This document shows, piece after piece, positions 45,745 to 56,085 of a DNA stretch of 64,000 bases (the stretch's first letter is position 1; the number at the start of each line of letters is the position of its first letter). The notes under the pieces are model-generated. The model saw only the letters and a list, made by a program, of their open reading frames with translations. It was not told the origin of the DNA and searched no databases. This stretch comes from Ctenosaura bakeri. Lineage: Eukaryota; Chordata; Lepidosauria; Squamata; Iguanidae. The stretch spans positions 124,001 to 188,000 of the forward strand of contig CAOLHI010002121.1 in NCBI GenBank assembly GCA_948474755.1. The letters run 5' to 3'. A program made the position numbers and the translations under genes.

Positions 45745-46420
45745 TGGTTGCGCTCTTCCAAGTCATTTCAGACTTACAGCAAGGGCAAGGTGAATTCATC
45801 AGGGGGTTTTCTTGGGATTCAGAGGGGGCTTGCCATTGCCTTCTTCTGAGGCTGAGTGTCATGCCCTGCTTCCAAAGCATGGACTCTTGCGTTAGAGGCT
45901 GAGACAGGGGGCATGCCAGGACCTCCTGTAGGGAAAGAGGTTACATTGCCGCAAACAGAACAGGGGGCAGTGCCAGCTCCAGCAGAGTGTCTGGCCTCTT
46001 CAGACACAGAAGAGCGCTTACCTGTACCCAGCTTTGCAGAGTGCAGACAGCAAAGAGGAAGCTGGTCTCGCTCTCTCAGAATTTGTAACTGGCAACAATT
46101 AATCAAGCCACAGCTGCACTAGGCTTCAGACCTATATAGCTGACACCCTTCGCCCCCAGGTGTTGTTAGAGTGTATCTGATCTTCTGGATACCTTGCTGA
46201 ATGCTCAGGCTGACCTTGGACACTCCTTGCCTTTAAACCCTGTTGGACTTTATTTGTGACCCTGTGCTTACTGCCCGGAAGTAAGTAAGGAGCTGGGAGC
46301 TATTCAGTTTGTTTTGTTGAATTATCAGCTGTGCTGGGACTGAGACAGGACACTGAGACTGTGACTTCCCCAAGGATTTCCATGGCTGAGTCTGGGGTGG
46401 ATTCAAACCTTCAGCTCCAA
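45745..46420 (-). repeat. tRNA-derived SINE split by a solo LTR
   Basis: The inverted SINE runs 45745-45856 (CTTCCAAGTCATTTCAGAC, TTGCCATTGCCTTCTTCTGA) and resumes at 46353-46420 (GTGACTTCCCCAAGGATTTC, CATGGCTGAGTCTGG). Removing 45857-46357 restores a continuous element. Confidence 0.85.
45857..46352 (+). mobile_element. Solo LTR with perfect 5-bp target duplication
   Basis: 496 bp, beginning TGTCATGCCCTG and ending GACAGGACA, flanked on both sides by CTGAG (45852-45856 and 46353-46357). A TATA-like CCTATATAGC lies near 46131. The length, ends and 5-bp duplication fit a retroviral or gypsy-type LTR. No internal region remains, so it arose by LTR-LTR recombination. Confidence 0.9.
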
Positions 46421-46804
46421 TAGAATTTAAAGTGTGTGTAAGTGTGTGTCTGTGTGTATTTACAAAAGTGATTAGCAAACAAACTTAAATATGTAAGTTA
46501 GCAAAAGATTTCTCAACAGTGAACACAATGAACACAAGAAATATATTTTGTAAGTGATTAACTGCAATCTTCTGGGATCCAGAACAGACTTCTCAGAGCT
46601 GTTCGCTGGTGGTGTCTTCCACTCCAAGTTGCTTATTTCTAGAATTAGATTCTATTATCCCCCCAAAGTAATTTTCTCAAACTGTAACTCTTATGAACAA
46701 CTTTTTCTACAGTAAAATTCAGGCCAAGCTCAACTCCTTTCACAGCTGACCCTCAGGCTTAGAAGCAGAAACCATGAATTCTGGGTAACTTGGGAAACTT
46801 GGAA

Positions 46805-47070
46805 ACTTCAGGTGAGAGCCAGCATGGTATAGTGGTTTGAGCATTGTAGTCCCAACTCTGGAGAAACAGAATTTGAATCACTGGCTTGCCACGGACAGCC
46901 ACTGGATGACTTTGGCCAAGTCCTAAACTCTCAGTCTCAGAGGAAGACAAAACCAAATCCCCTCTTAACAAATCTTGCCAAGAAAATCCTGTGATAGGTT
47001 TTCTTTAGGGTGGCCATAAGTTGCAAATGATTTGAAGGCACAAAGAAGTAGCAGCAGCAGCAGCAGCAAC
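46805..47070 (+). repeat. tRNA-derived SINE, near full length
   Basis: Head GAGCCAGCATGGTATAGTGG with TTTGAGCATTGTAGTC, B-box-like CAGAATTTGAATCAC, body CTCAGTCTCAGAGGAAGAC, tail GGGTGGCCATAAGTTGC, ending in a (GCA)n run at 47048-47070. The best full-length copy of this family here. Confidence 0.88.
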
Positions 47071-47229
47071 ACCACATTTGTGCATGAAGCAGCAATGTGG
47101 GTCCAGGTTTTGTTTCAGAGGACAATGCTTCTTTATAATAATTAAAATCATAGTGATTTCTCTTCCTCCTTCTCTCCAATTCTGTCTCTTTTTTAAAAAA
47201 AGAATTTTATTAAACATTAAACCAAAACA

Positions 47230-48072
47230 CTCCCTCTATGTGCAGCCAAAGTCATTGTCAGGCAGATTAACAAGCAGCCTCTCATATAATAGGCTTGTGC
47301 AGAAGCAGGACCATCTCTGGCCATACAATGGTCAAGGGAAGCTCACACTAAAACACTCATCATTTCAAACCTTCACCCCCACTCCTGGGCATTTTCCCCA
47401 TTGTCCTCATATCTATCCACCCATTACAGGGCCATTACGACAGCCATTAACTCCATGTCACGCAACAATAAAACCGTTAAGTGTGTCTGGATCCCTTTTG
47501 TCTGTGATGCTTCCATTGTCTACTTGGCTGGGAGACTCATTCACACCTATGCCTCCCAGGCACATTTTGGGCATATAAGCCCCCTCTTTTGAGCAGCACA
47601 GTGCAGTCTCTCACCTTGCGGAACACCACACCATTACCCAGATTTCTGAATGAGAACTGTCCTTAAGTAGAAACTTAAGCCACATTGCAGCTTTCTTTGC
47701 TGCTCTGCGAGTCAGTAATTACCACCTGAGCACTAAAATTCCTTTATCCACAACTTTCCTCCCTTTTCCTTCGGTTAGCTCTTTGTGTGAGTGTGTGTTT
47801 GGATCTTTGTATATGAGTGAATCCTTCAATAAAACACATTTTATTTCACATTTGGAATCTCTGGTTGATGCTTTCCTGCAAGGGCCCCGTAATCATTGGT
47901 GGAAAGATCTTGTTAAGTTACGCCCCTCTCACAGGCCTCCTAATTTTGAGCTAATTTATTCCCCTCTTACATGGAGGTATTGGTATCACAGGCAATATTT
48001 TTCCTCCCAAGTCTGTGTGGACCTAATATTTTAGGTCTGGCCCATGTGGTGTTTGGGGGTAGCCCTAACACC
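47230..48072 (+). mobile_element. Probable solo LTR, 5' edge uncertain
   Basis: A TATA-like GGGCATATAAGCCCC (about 47570), AATAAA at 47828-47833 and the 3' terminus GTGTTTGGGGGTAGCCCTAACA give an LTR layout. The 3' end recurs at 29661 and 63560. I cannot locate the start or a target duplication. Confidence 0.5.
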
Positions 48073-48225
48073 AGCTTCTCAATATACTTTCTGAACTTGG
48101 GTACCCAGAATTGGACACAGTATTCCAGGGAGGGTCTGACCAAAGCAGAATAGAGCAGTAGCATTACTTCCCTTGACCTAGGCACTACATATACTCCCAT
48201 TGATGCAGTCTGGAATTTCATTGTC
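48073..48225 (-). mobile_element. CR1 fragment, minus strand
   Basis: GGGTACCCAGAATTGGACAC, GACCAAAGCAGAATAGAGC and TCCCATTGATGCAGTC; the D counterpart of 29797-29945. Confidence 0.85.
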
Positions 48226-48437
48226 ACCTTAGGGTTGCCTTAAGTCAGAAATGATCTGAATCCACAAGCAGTGATACCTTTACAGGGCTAAATCCAAATC
48301 ATAAAAAAATTGCAAGCTGTCCAAGTTCCACTGGCTTCTTAATCAATCAAAGATGTTACAAATTATACAAGAAAAAAATGGTGATGAGTGACAGGCCCAC
48401 ATCCTGTCTGAGATGTTGTCCTTTGGGATGTTTGGAG

Positions 48438-49697
48438 CAGGCCTGCACAACATATGGTCCAGGGGCCGTATGCGGCCCACAAAGTATTTCGTGCAGCCCG
48501 CATTGCTCATGAGTGTGAGGGCCGAAAAGAGTTGCAGCAATTAGGTTGCTGATAGTTTTGAATGAACCCAGTGGGGCTGTTCCCCCTCCAGGGGGCAGCA
48601 GAGAACCAAGCTGATGCTGCCTTTTGCCCTTGCACAAGATGGCAACAGTTGCTTCTTTTCCTACTGTTTCCCTTGGATGGGTGGTGAGGGTGGAAATGCC
48701 CAGGAAAAGGAGAAGACCAGCTGGGGCTGGAGGGAGAAGAAAGGAGGTAATCTCCTCCTCTCTGAGCAAGCCAACATGGACTGTTATACCACAAACTAGG
48801 ACCCTCTGGGGGAAGCAGCTTATTACAGGCCAGGATCCTCATTCACTTTTCATCTCTCCTAAATTGCATCTGAAAAAATTAAATTGCATTTAAAGATTGC
48901 ATTTTAAAATGCAATTTAGGTCTACTCTGGCGTGCACCCTCATAAATTCCACCCTCCACCATCTCGAACTCCCCTTGTTTATCCTCCAAATCTATTTTCT
49001 TCCCCCTTCCTCATAGATACTTTTTTTCTGTCACCCCTAATTGTTCCTCTCCCTTTTGATCTTTTGCAAATCTTTTGCAAATTATACAGTGCTACATTTC
49101 TTAAGGCATAACTCTCTTGTCTTTCCAGTAATCCTGTTTACTGGTTTTGTGTAATCACAACTTGCCATATTTGCATTATCTCAGTCTTCCTAGCAACAGG
49201 TCAAGAGGGTAAGACAGTGACCATTTCTGCCCTACACTGTTACAGTGTTCTTACTCCACTTTCAACATGCTATGAAATCCTGGGGCTTGGAGTTTAGGGA
49301 GGGACCTTTAGCATTCTCAGCCAGAGAGCTCTTTGGCCTCAAGAAACTACAAACCCCAGAATTCCATGGGATGTTGAAAGTGGAATAATAGCAGTATAAC
49401 AGTGTGGTGTGGAAAAGCCCCAGTACACGGAGGAGGCTTCAGACTGCAGGAAAAGAAGTTCCACATATACATTAGTAAAAACTTCCCCTAATTTCTCTTT
49501 TTTATAATATGGTTTATTTTATTTGCAAAATAGTTTAATCATTAATTATACTATAATTTATTTTGCAAATAAAAACATTATTATACCATTATTATAACTT
49601 TACTTGGAAAGTGAGATGCTAAAAACACATCTGCGGCCCAAAGAAGTGTAGCCTGTTTAATTTCGGCCCTTACCTACTGCCAAGTTGTGCAGCTTTG
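48438..49697 (+). mobile_element. hAT-type DNA transposon, non-coding, 1.26 kb
   Basis: Ends CAGGCCTGCACAAC and GTTGTGCAGCTTTG form imperfect terminal inverted repeats. Flanks GTTTGGAG (48430-48437) and GTGTGGGG (49698-49705) look like a decayed 8-bp duplication. Subterminal GGGGCCGTATGCGGCCCAC and CATCTGCGGCCCAAAG are typical hAT ends. Units B and C lack it at the same point. A palindromic MITE is nested inside at 49222-49425. No intact transposase. Confidence 0.75.
49222..49425. mobile_element. Palindromic MITE nested in the hAT element
   Basis: ACTCCACTTTCAACATGC on the left and GATGTTGAAAGTGGAATAAT on the right, with the diverged long centre also seen in the copy at 11925. Confidence 0.8.
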
Positions 49698-50099
49698 GTG
49701 TGGGGGGAGTCCAATGCAGACAGAGGCCACTCCCTTTGTTGACCCTTTAAGAATTGTTTACAAAGAGCAATAAAAGAGAGGCAATAACATCAAATGCTAT
49801 TAGCAATAGAAAAGTAAGACCCAAATGTTTCTGTCCTGTGTGATGCTAACTGCTCCTTTTTGTGAGCAGAGAATAATGAATTTCTCAAGGAGTCTCTTTA
49901 GAAAGTTACATCAGGAAAAAACTTGGAGGTGCTGCATAGTCAAAGCAGTACACAACATTAAACTATGCAGTGTTGGAGAATATTTACAAAAGGAATTGGG
50001 TCTCAAAAGCTCTAGGGAAAAGCCATATTTATCATCTAATTATTCAATTTAATTATTAAAATTAAAATATTCCTACCCTGCCGTATATCAAAAAGATCT

Positions 50100-50321
50100 T
50101 GGGGGAGCCCTGGTGGCACAGTGGTTAAATGCCAGTACTGCAGGCCACAAGGTTGTGAGTTTGATCCTGCTGGGCTCCAAGGTTGACTCAGCCTTCCATC
50201 CTTTCGCAGGTCGGTAAAATGAGTACCCAGCTTGTTGGGGGCATGTATAGAAATGTTTCAAAATACATGCTATTTGTAAGTTGTTCGCCGCCTCGATCCA
50301 TATGGAGAGGCGGGATACAAA

Positions 50322-50356
<35 letters not shown>

Positions 50357-50358
50357 AT
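50100..50358 (+). repeat. tRNA-derived SINE (Sauria-like) with (AAAT)n tail
   Basis: Head GGGGGAGCCCTGGTGGCACA, GTGGTTAAATGCCAG, B-box-like AGGTTGTGAGTTTGATCC, then CAAGGTTGACTCAGCCTTCC and GGTCGGTAAAATGAGTACCC. The body matches Sauria-type squamate SINEs as I recall them. The 3' end is the LINE-like tail CGCCTCGATCCATATGGAGA with (AAAT)n. Confidence 0.88.
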
Positions 50359-50504
50359 GAATGAATGTAAAATTAAGACAGCTCAAAACAATAAAAAAAT
50401 GCAAATAAGCTGAAAACATACTGAGCTGAAAACATACTGAACATTAAAAAGTTAAAAAGGATTTTAAAGACGTAAAAGTTTAAATCACAGTTTAAATCTG
50501 CTTA

Positions 50505-51062
50505 TATTGGCATCTGGAGTCCTCTGTGCACATTCAAAGGTTTAACATTCACAAATCTGATTATTTGCAAGGGATGTGCTTGTCTCCCCCCCCCCCCATA
50601 TTCCTCCTCTATTCCTTTGCATTTCTCACCCCAGACTTAAGAGGCTTGTGTTTAAATATTCTTTTTTTCTTTTTGGGAGAACAAAGACTCACACCCCCTG
50701 CTTGAGGTGTGTCCTCTCTGCCACATGACTGCACATTCTGCTGTGTATTGGCAATTGAATGGTCAGGTGCTCTCTTTACTCCTACTCCTTCCCTCTGAGA
50801 GGGGTCTCCTTTCTCAGGATGGTGACCAGAAGTAGTTGGAACTGCTCTTCTCCATCTGAAGGGAAAGTACCAACAAGTCTTACACCTATTTTTCTCCCCC
50901 TCCCTTCCTGGAGTGCCAGAGCCAGAGGCAAGGGAATCGGAGGGGGGAACTCAGGAGTGGAGAGGAGAGGGATTGTGGGGCAGGGGAAGGAGTTATTCAT
51001 GGTTTTTCCACTTTTGCAATGGTTCTGTGCCCCAAACCCTCATGACTGTAGAGAAGCCACTG
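50505..51062 (+). mobile_element. Tigger-like MITE, copy 4, diverged
   Basis: CACAAATCTGATTATTTGCA near the left and TTTTTCCACTTTTGCAATGG near the right align with copies 2 and 3; the ends have decayed (GAGAAGCCACTGTA). Confidence 0.6.
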
Positions 51063-51454
51063 TATTTGTACTCAGTGCTGGAATGACAGCAGCATCAATG
51101 ACAATCAGATCACCAGAGTAAGATTTTTCCACAAGAAGGGTGCCACAGCTAAGAAAACACTCCTCCCACAACCTCACAGAGTGTCCTGTCCAGTCTGATG
51201 GGACATGGAGGAGACTCCTCCAAAAGACCTCAAATCAGGAAATACAGAACATATACTTTTTTTATTTGAATGAAATGCTCTGAGGAAGTGTCATAGATGC
51301 TTATTGTAACATGCTGGATGATATCACAATCAGACTCCCACACACTCTCCACAGGTTTCAGGTGTTTGCCAAGAAATCTGAGGGCCTGACCCCTGGCAGT
51401 GCTAGAAGATGGCCGGGGGCAGGTTTCTAAATTCAATTGTCTATTCTTACCTCA

Positions 51455-51960
51455 TAGAATCATAGAAATGTAGAGTTGGAAGAGACCACAGGGGCCATCC
51501 AGTCCAACCCCCTGCCATGCAGGAACACCCTCAAAGCATTCCCGACAGATGGCCATCCAGCCTCTGCTTAAAAACCTCCAAGGAAGGAGACTCCACTGCA
51601 CTCCCAGGCAGCAGATTCCACTGCCGGGCAGCCCTGACTGTCAGGAAGTTCTTCCTGAGGTTCAGGTGGAATCTCCTTTCTAGCAGCTTGAATCCATTGC
51701 TCCTTGTCCTGGTCTCTGGAGCAGCAGAAAACAAGCCCTCTCCTTCCTCTACATGGCATCCCTTCAAATATTGGAACGTGGCTATCATGTCCCCTCTTCA
51801 CCTTCTCTTCTGCAGACTAAACATCCCCAGCTCTCTAAGTCTATCCTCATAGGGCTTCATGGCTTCCAGGCCTCTCACCATTTTGGTCACTCTCCTCTGG
51901 ACTTGCTCCAGCTTGACCATGTCCTTCTTGAATTGGGGTGCCCAGAATTGGACATAGGAT
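51455..51960 (-). mobile_element. CR1 LINE 3' end, minus strand
   Basis: Reverse frame (51788-51531): MIATFQYLKGCHVEEGEGLF, NGFKLLERRFHLNLRKNFL and WNLLPGSAVESPSLEVF. Little decayed, so relatively young. Confidence 0.9.
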
Positions 51961-52117
51961 CACCTTAGGAAAGTTCCATTCTTTCACCCTCAAAGAAAAA
52001 GGCAACAAATATTGCCAAGAAAAGCCCCATTTATAAGTTCGCTTGTATGCACTGTAAGTCATGGGAGAGAGACATGATAGCTAGAAAGAACCTGTCAGTG
52101 GCAATTTGTTATTGTGT

Positions 52118-52318
52118 GGCTTCCAGGTCCCTCACCATTTTGGTTGCCTTCCTCTGGACTTGCTCCAGCTTGTCAATATCCTTCTTGAATTGGAGTGCCC
52201 AGAACTGGACACAGTATTCAAGATGAGGTCTAATCAAAGCAGAGTAGAGTGGTACCAGTACCTCCCTTGATCTAGACACCAAACTCCTATTGATGCAGCC
52301 AAGAATTGCATTGCAACT
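52118..52318 (-). mobile_element. CR1 fragment, minus strand
   Basis: Reverse frame: [40 protein letters not shown] and [14 protein letters not shown]. Separate from the copy at 51455 because the order and overlap do not fit one element. Confidence 0.88.
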
Positions 52319-52674
52319 CACCTTTCTCTGAGTTGGCAACCCAAGTACTGGTCAATTATTATGGTCACGCTTCCCTGGATGGGTCAATGAAGGCACAGAA
52401 GACTGATAAATAGGGGACACAGGGGATATCTTTGCACTGATGAGTTCCTTAATGATTTTGGGGGCTGCTTCTGGTGTAGTTTTGGAGTGAACGCTGTCCA
52501 GAAACTGGGTCATTTTTTATTATTTTATATCAGGTAGGGCTCTGGGGAACTATCTGGGGGCTTCAGAACTACATGCAGTCCATGGCTGCACTCTCCACAC
52601 CCCAGCTGTACTGCAGTACCCATCAACTCTAGCCAGCACACTTAACAGTGAAAGAGGATGTGAATTTATTCACC

Positions 52675-52680
52675 CTTTCC
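52675..52680 (-). promoter_or_regulatory. Candidate poly(A) signal of unit D
   Basis: AATAAA on the gene strand, about 410 nt past the stop, at the same place as in unit B (16208-16213). Confidence 0.45.
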
Positions 52681-53088
52681 ACTTAAAAAAAGCCCATCGT
52701 TAAATACAGATTCCACAATAAAATTACTGAAATCATCACCAAACCAAATCAAACAACAAAACAATCACAATAATCAACAAAATGAATTTCTTAATCAAAA
52801 CAAAGGTGTGAACTCCATCTGGATCTCCTTCCACAGTATAAGCATAGATAAAGTTTCCTCCCTGTGGGAATTCTTGAATTGTTCAAGAAACTTGCTTCTG
52901 GCAGAAGAAGTGAATATTGACATGGCTTCACTCCGGTGTGATTTCTTCTATTGCATGGAAAGTTGAGAGCTGCACTAGAAACTGCTTGCACACTTAGCGC
53001 ATTGATATGGCTTTTCCCCTCTGTGGATACTTTGGTGAGAAGTAAGGCTGAGGGTGCGACTGAATCTCTTTACAGACTCACGGCATTT

Positions 53089-54839
53089 CTACAGCTTCTC
53101 CTGAGTGTGAGTTATTTGATGCAAGGAAAAATCTGAACTGTTTTTGAATCTCTTTGCACCCTCAAAACAGCCATATGGTTTCTCTGAGTGGATTTTGCGA
53201 TGCTTTGCAAGGTTTCCACTCTCACCAAAGCTCTTACCACACACAGAGCATATATACGGTTTCTCTCCTGTGTGGGTTCTGTTATGTTTTCTAAGGGATG
53301 AGCTATCACTGAATCTCTTTCCACATTCAGAACAGCCATATGGTTTCTCCTCTGTGTGAATTCTGCGATGCCTTGAAAGGTTTCTGCTGTAAGTGAAGCT
53401 CTTTCCACACTCTGAGCATTTATACGGGTTCTCTTCTGTGTGGATTCTTTTGTGTAGGTCAAGTTGAGCTTTGTATCTGAAACTTATGCTGCACTCTGAA
53501 CATTTGTATGGCTTATCTTCAGTATGAATCATTTGATGGAAGCGTAGTTCTGAACTGTATGTGAAACTCTTTCTACATTCAGAGCAGGAATATGGTTTCT
53601 CTACTCCGTGGAGTCTGTGATGCCGCCTAAGGTTTGCAGCATCACTGAAGCATCTTCCACACTCTGGGCATGTGTATGGTTTCTCCCCTGTGTGAGTCCT
53701 TTTATGTTTTTCACATGCTGATCCGTCAGCGAATCTCTTTCCACATTCCAGACATTGATATGGTTTCTCTCCTGTGTGGATTCTTTGATGTAAACGGAGT
53801 TTTGAACTGCAGGTGAAGGGCTTCCCACATTCCAAGCACTTATATGGGTTCTCTTCTGTGTGAATTCTCTTGTGTGAGTTGAGTTGAGCCATCCATCTGA
53901 AACTTCTTCCACACTCTGAGCATCCATAAGGTTTCTGTCCCGTGTGAACTCTTTGATGTACATGAAGCACTAAACTACAGCTGAAGCTCTTTCCACACTT
54001 AGGGCATTTATACTCAGAGCAGTTATCCAGCTTCTTTTCCGTATGGATTCTTTGGTGAGAAGCAAGGCTTGTATAATCACTGAATGTCTTCTTACACTCT
54101 GAGCATTTATATGGGTTCTCTTCTGTGTGGATTCTTTTGTGTACGTTGAGTTGAGCTTTGAACCTGAAATTTATGCCACACTCTGAGCATTTGTACGGCT
54201 TCTCTCCAGTGTGAATAGTTTGATGGGAGCGTAGCTCTGTACTGCGTGTGAAACGCTTTCCACATTCAGAGCAGGAATATGGCTTCTCTCCCCTGTGGAG
54301 TCTGCAATGCCGCCTAAGGTTTCCGCCATCACTGAAGCACCTTCCACACTCTGGGCATGAATATGGTTTCTCCCCTGTGTGGGTCCTCTTATGTATTCTA
54401 AATGCTGATCCATGAGTGAATCTCTTTCCACATTCTGGACACTGATACGGTTTCTCTCCTGTGTGGGTTCTTTGATGTACACGGAGTGTTGACCGGCAGG
54501 TGAAGGGCTTCCCACATTCCAAGCATTTATACGGGTTGTCTTCTGTGTGGATTCTTTCATGCAATGTGAGCTGAGTCCTGCACCGGAAGCACATTCCACA
54601 CTCTAAGCATTTATACGGCTTCTCCTCTGTCTGCATTGTCTGGTGTGTGCTAAGGCTTGATATGCTAGGTGTTGGATGCTGCAGGAACATCTTCCGTTTG
54701 TTTCCAGTGTGATATTCTTCTAGCATTGCGAGATTATGGAAGTCAGTCCCTTCTGAAGTGAAAGATTTCTTTCTGCTCTTCTGCTTGGCTCCTGTTTTGT
54801 TCCTCTCATTTTCAGTTTTCTCATTGTTTCTCCACTCAC
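53089..54839 (-). CDS. Unit D zinc-finger exon, 17 intact fingers plus one degenerate
   Basis: Acceptor TTCTGATAG|GTGAGTGG at 54839 (phase 1); open to a TAG at 53089-53091; 582 residues. The N-terminal part ([12 protein letters not shown]..., [15 protein letters not shown]) is as in B. Helix residues (-1,2,3,6): CTQL, CSTV, HSAI, DGNR, RTES, FAQV, DTSS, CLVV, WAQS, CSKL, DSAK, DANR, YSEF, YAQL, YRNR, DSSK, EGNK. The eighteenth finger has lost its second cysteine (CFEG). Fingers 1-3, 5 and 10 are close to those of B, while most others differ at contact positions, so the binding site should differ. Two more fingers lie past the stop. Confidence 0.92.
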
Positions 54840-54847
54840 CTATCAGA

Positions 54848-54873
54848 AGAGAGAGAGAGAGAGAGAGAGAGAG
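54848..54873. repeat. (GA)n beside the unit D finger-exon acceptor
   Basis: Uninterrupted GA run; counterpart of 18215-18242 and 33698-33730. Confidence 0.92.
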
Positions 54874-55299
54874 ACCAGATGACACAAAATCTACACTGGG
54901 AGAGGAAGTTCTTTGAATAGCAAAGTGGAGTACAGAATACAGAATGCAAAGAGCAAGCACCAGATTAAATACCAAACAGCCTCTCTATATTGGCATCAAC
55001 TGGTGACAAGGTGATGTAGCATCCAGGTGATATTAGGATGTTTTGTACACATGCTCTGGGTGCCATATTAGGAAAATGTCAGGATATAAATAAAATCCAA
55101 GCAATTCTCAGTTTGGATCTTTACCATCTGGAAATGAAAGAAATGCAAGAAAATGACCTTCAACAGAGACCATGCCAGGCAGGGTTGGGGAAAGTGCGAT
55201 CCATGGGACGCATTCAGCACCAAGGCCATTTTGATTCCCCAAGGTATGTGTGTGTGTGTGTTGGGAGCAACAGTACTATTTTGGGGCAGCCTATCCAGT

Positions 55300-55847
55300 A
55301 AGGACGGGTCAAAATGGGCCAATCCATTCATCTGTTGACCTGCCCTTTAAACTTTCTGTTGTATAGATATTTCCTTCACAATTCAGGTGCTTATCACTTC
55401 TTTCAGGTTATTCCACTTGAAAACTGTTCTTCTCTTCTGGAAAGCAGTGCCTCATCACTGCATTTGTGCTTCAGGTACATTATTTCCCGTGTTTGCTTCT
55501 TCACACTTTAAATATCGCAATACCTTTGCCCCCACCCTGTTTGCTCCACCTCCTGCTCCTTGATGGAGGTCAAAAACTCAGGATACCATAATTGCAGGAT
55601 TACGTAACGATGCTACGGAACCTCCCCTACTCCCCACCCAGACTAGGAAGAAGAACAGACACAACAACACTCCCACTATGGTTCCTTAGGCTTTCTTTCA
55701 GAGAACCTAGCCTTGTCCATTTTGCTTTTATATGTTACTCCTTACACTTTCATAAATCTATTTACTCTTTAAAATTTTCCCAAACTCTGCAGTTTCCCTG
55801 GGAATTAATTCTTAATAGGATTAGCTCAGAATTACGCTTCTGTGTGC
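55300..55847. other. Unit D intron before the KRAB exon, nothing recognised
   Basis: The first 150 bp match the homologous introns of B and C (ATAGATATTTCCTTCACAAT). The rest is unassigned. Confidence 0.45.
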
Positions 55848-56085
55848 TCTCTCTCTCTCTCTCTGTATACATGCCTTCAAACGGCCTGCCAACTTATGGC
55901 AATCACATGATTTTCATAGGGTTTTCCTAGGCAAGGAATTGTCATTGGTGGTTTGGCATTGCCTTCCTATGAAATATAGCCTATAGTAGCTGGCATTGCA
56001 TGGTGGTCTCCCATTCAAGTGCCAACTAGGGCTGACCTGGCTTAGCTTTCAAGGTTGGGTAGAATCTCATGCCTCTAGGAAATGA
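55848..56085 (-). repeat. 5S rRNA-derived SINE, minus strand, with (CT)n
   Basis: Reverse complement: AAGCTAAGCCAGGTCAGCCC, GAATGGGAGACCACCATG and TTCCTTGCCTAGGAAAACCC, ending at a (CT)n run. Better preserved than the copy at 2748. Confidence 0.85.

Larger units (their letters stand above)
48226..53088. repeat. Unit D 3' flank, enlarged by insertions
   Basis: Follows the B and C flanks but is swollen to about 4.9 kb by a hAT element, a SINE, a Tigger-like MITE and two CR1 pieces. At 52930-53088 it holds two stranded finger remnants past the stop codon (see the finding at 52930). Shared landmarks: CATCAACTCTAGCCAGCACA near 52620. Confidence 0.85.

Noticed and set aside
46805..46870. tRNA gene
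   Set aside because: The A and B box-like sequences belong to the head of a dispersed SINE. No cloverleaf with a complete acceptor stem.
47401..47592. 63-codon frame near 47.5 kb as a retroviral protein remnant
   Set aside because: I considered an envelope- or pol-like fragment because of the LTR-like context, but saw no recognisable motif; the TATA-like and AATAAA signals fit LTR sequence instead.
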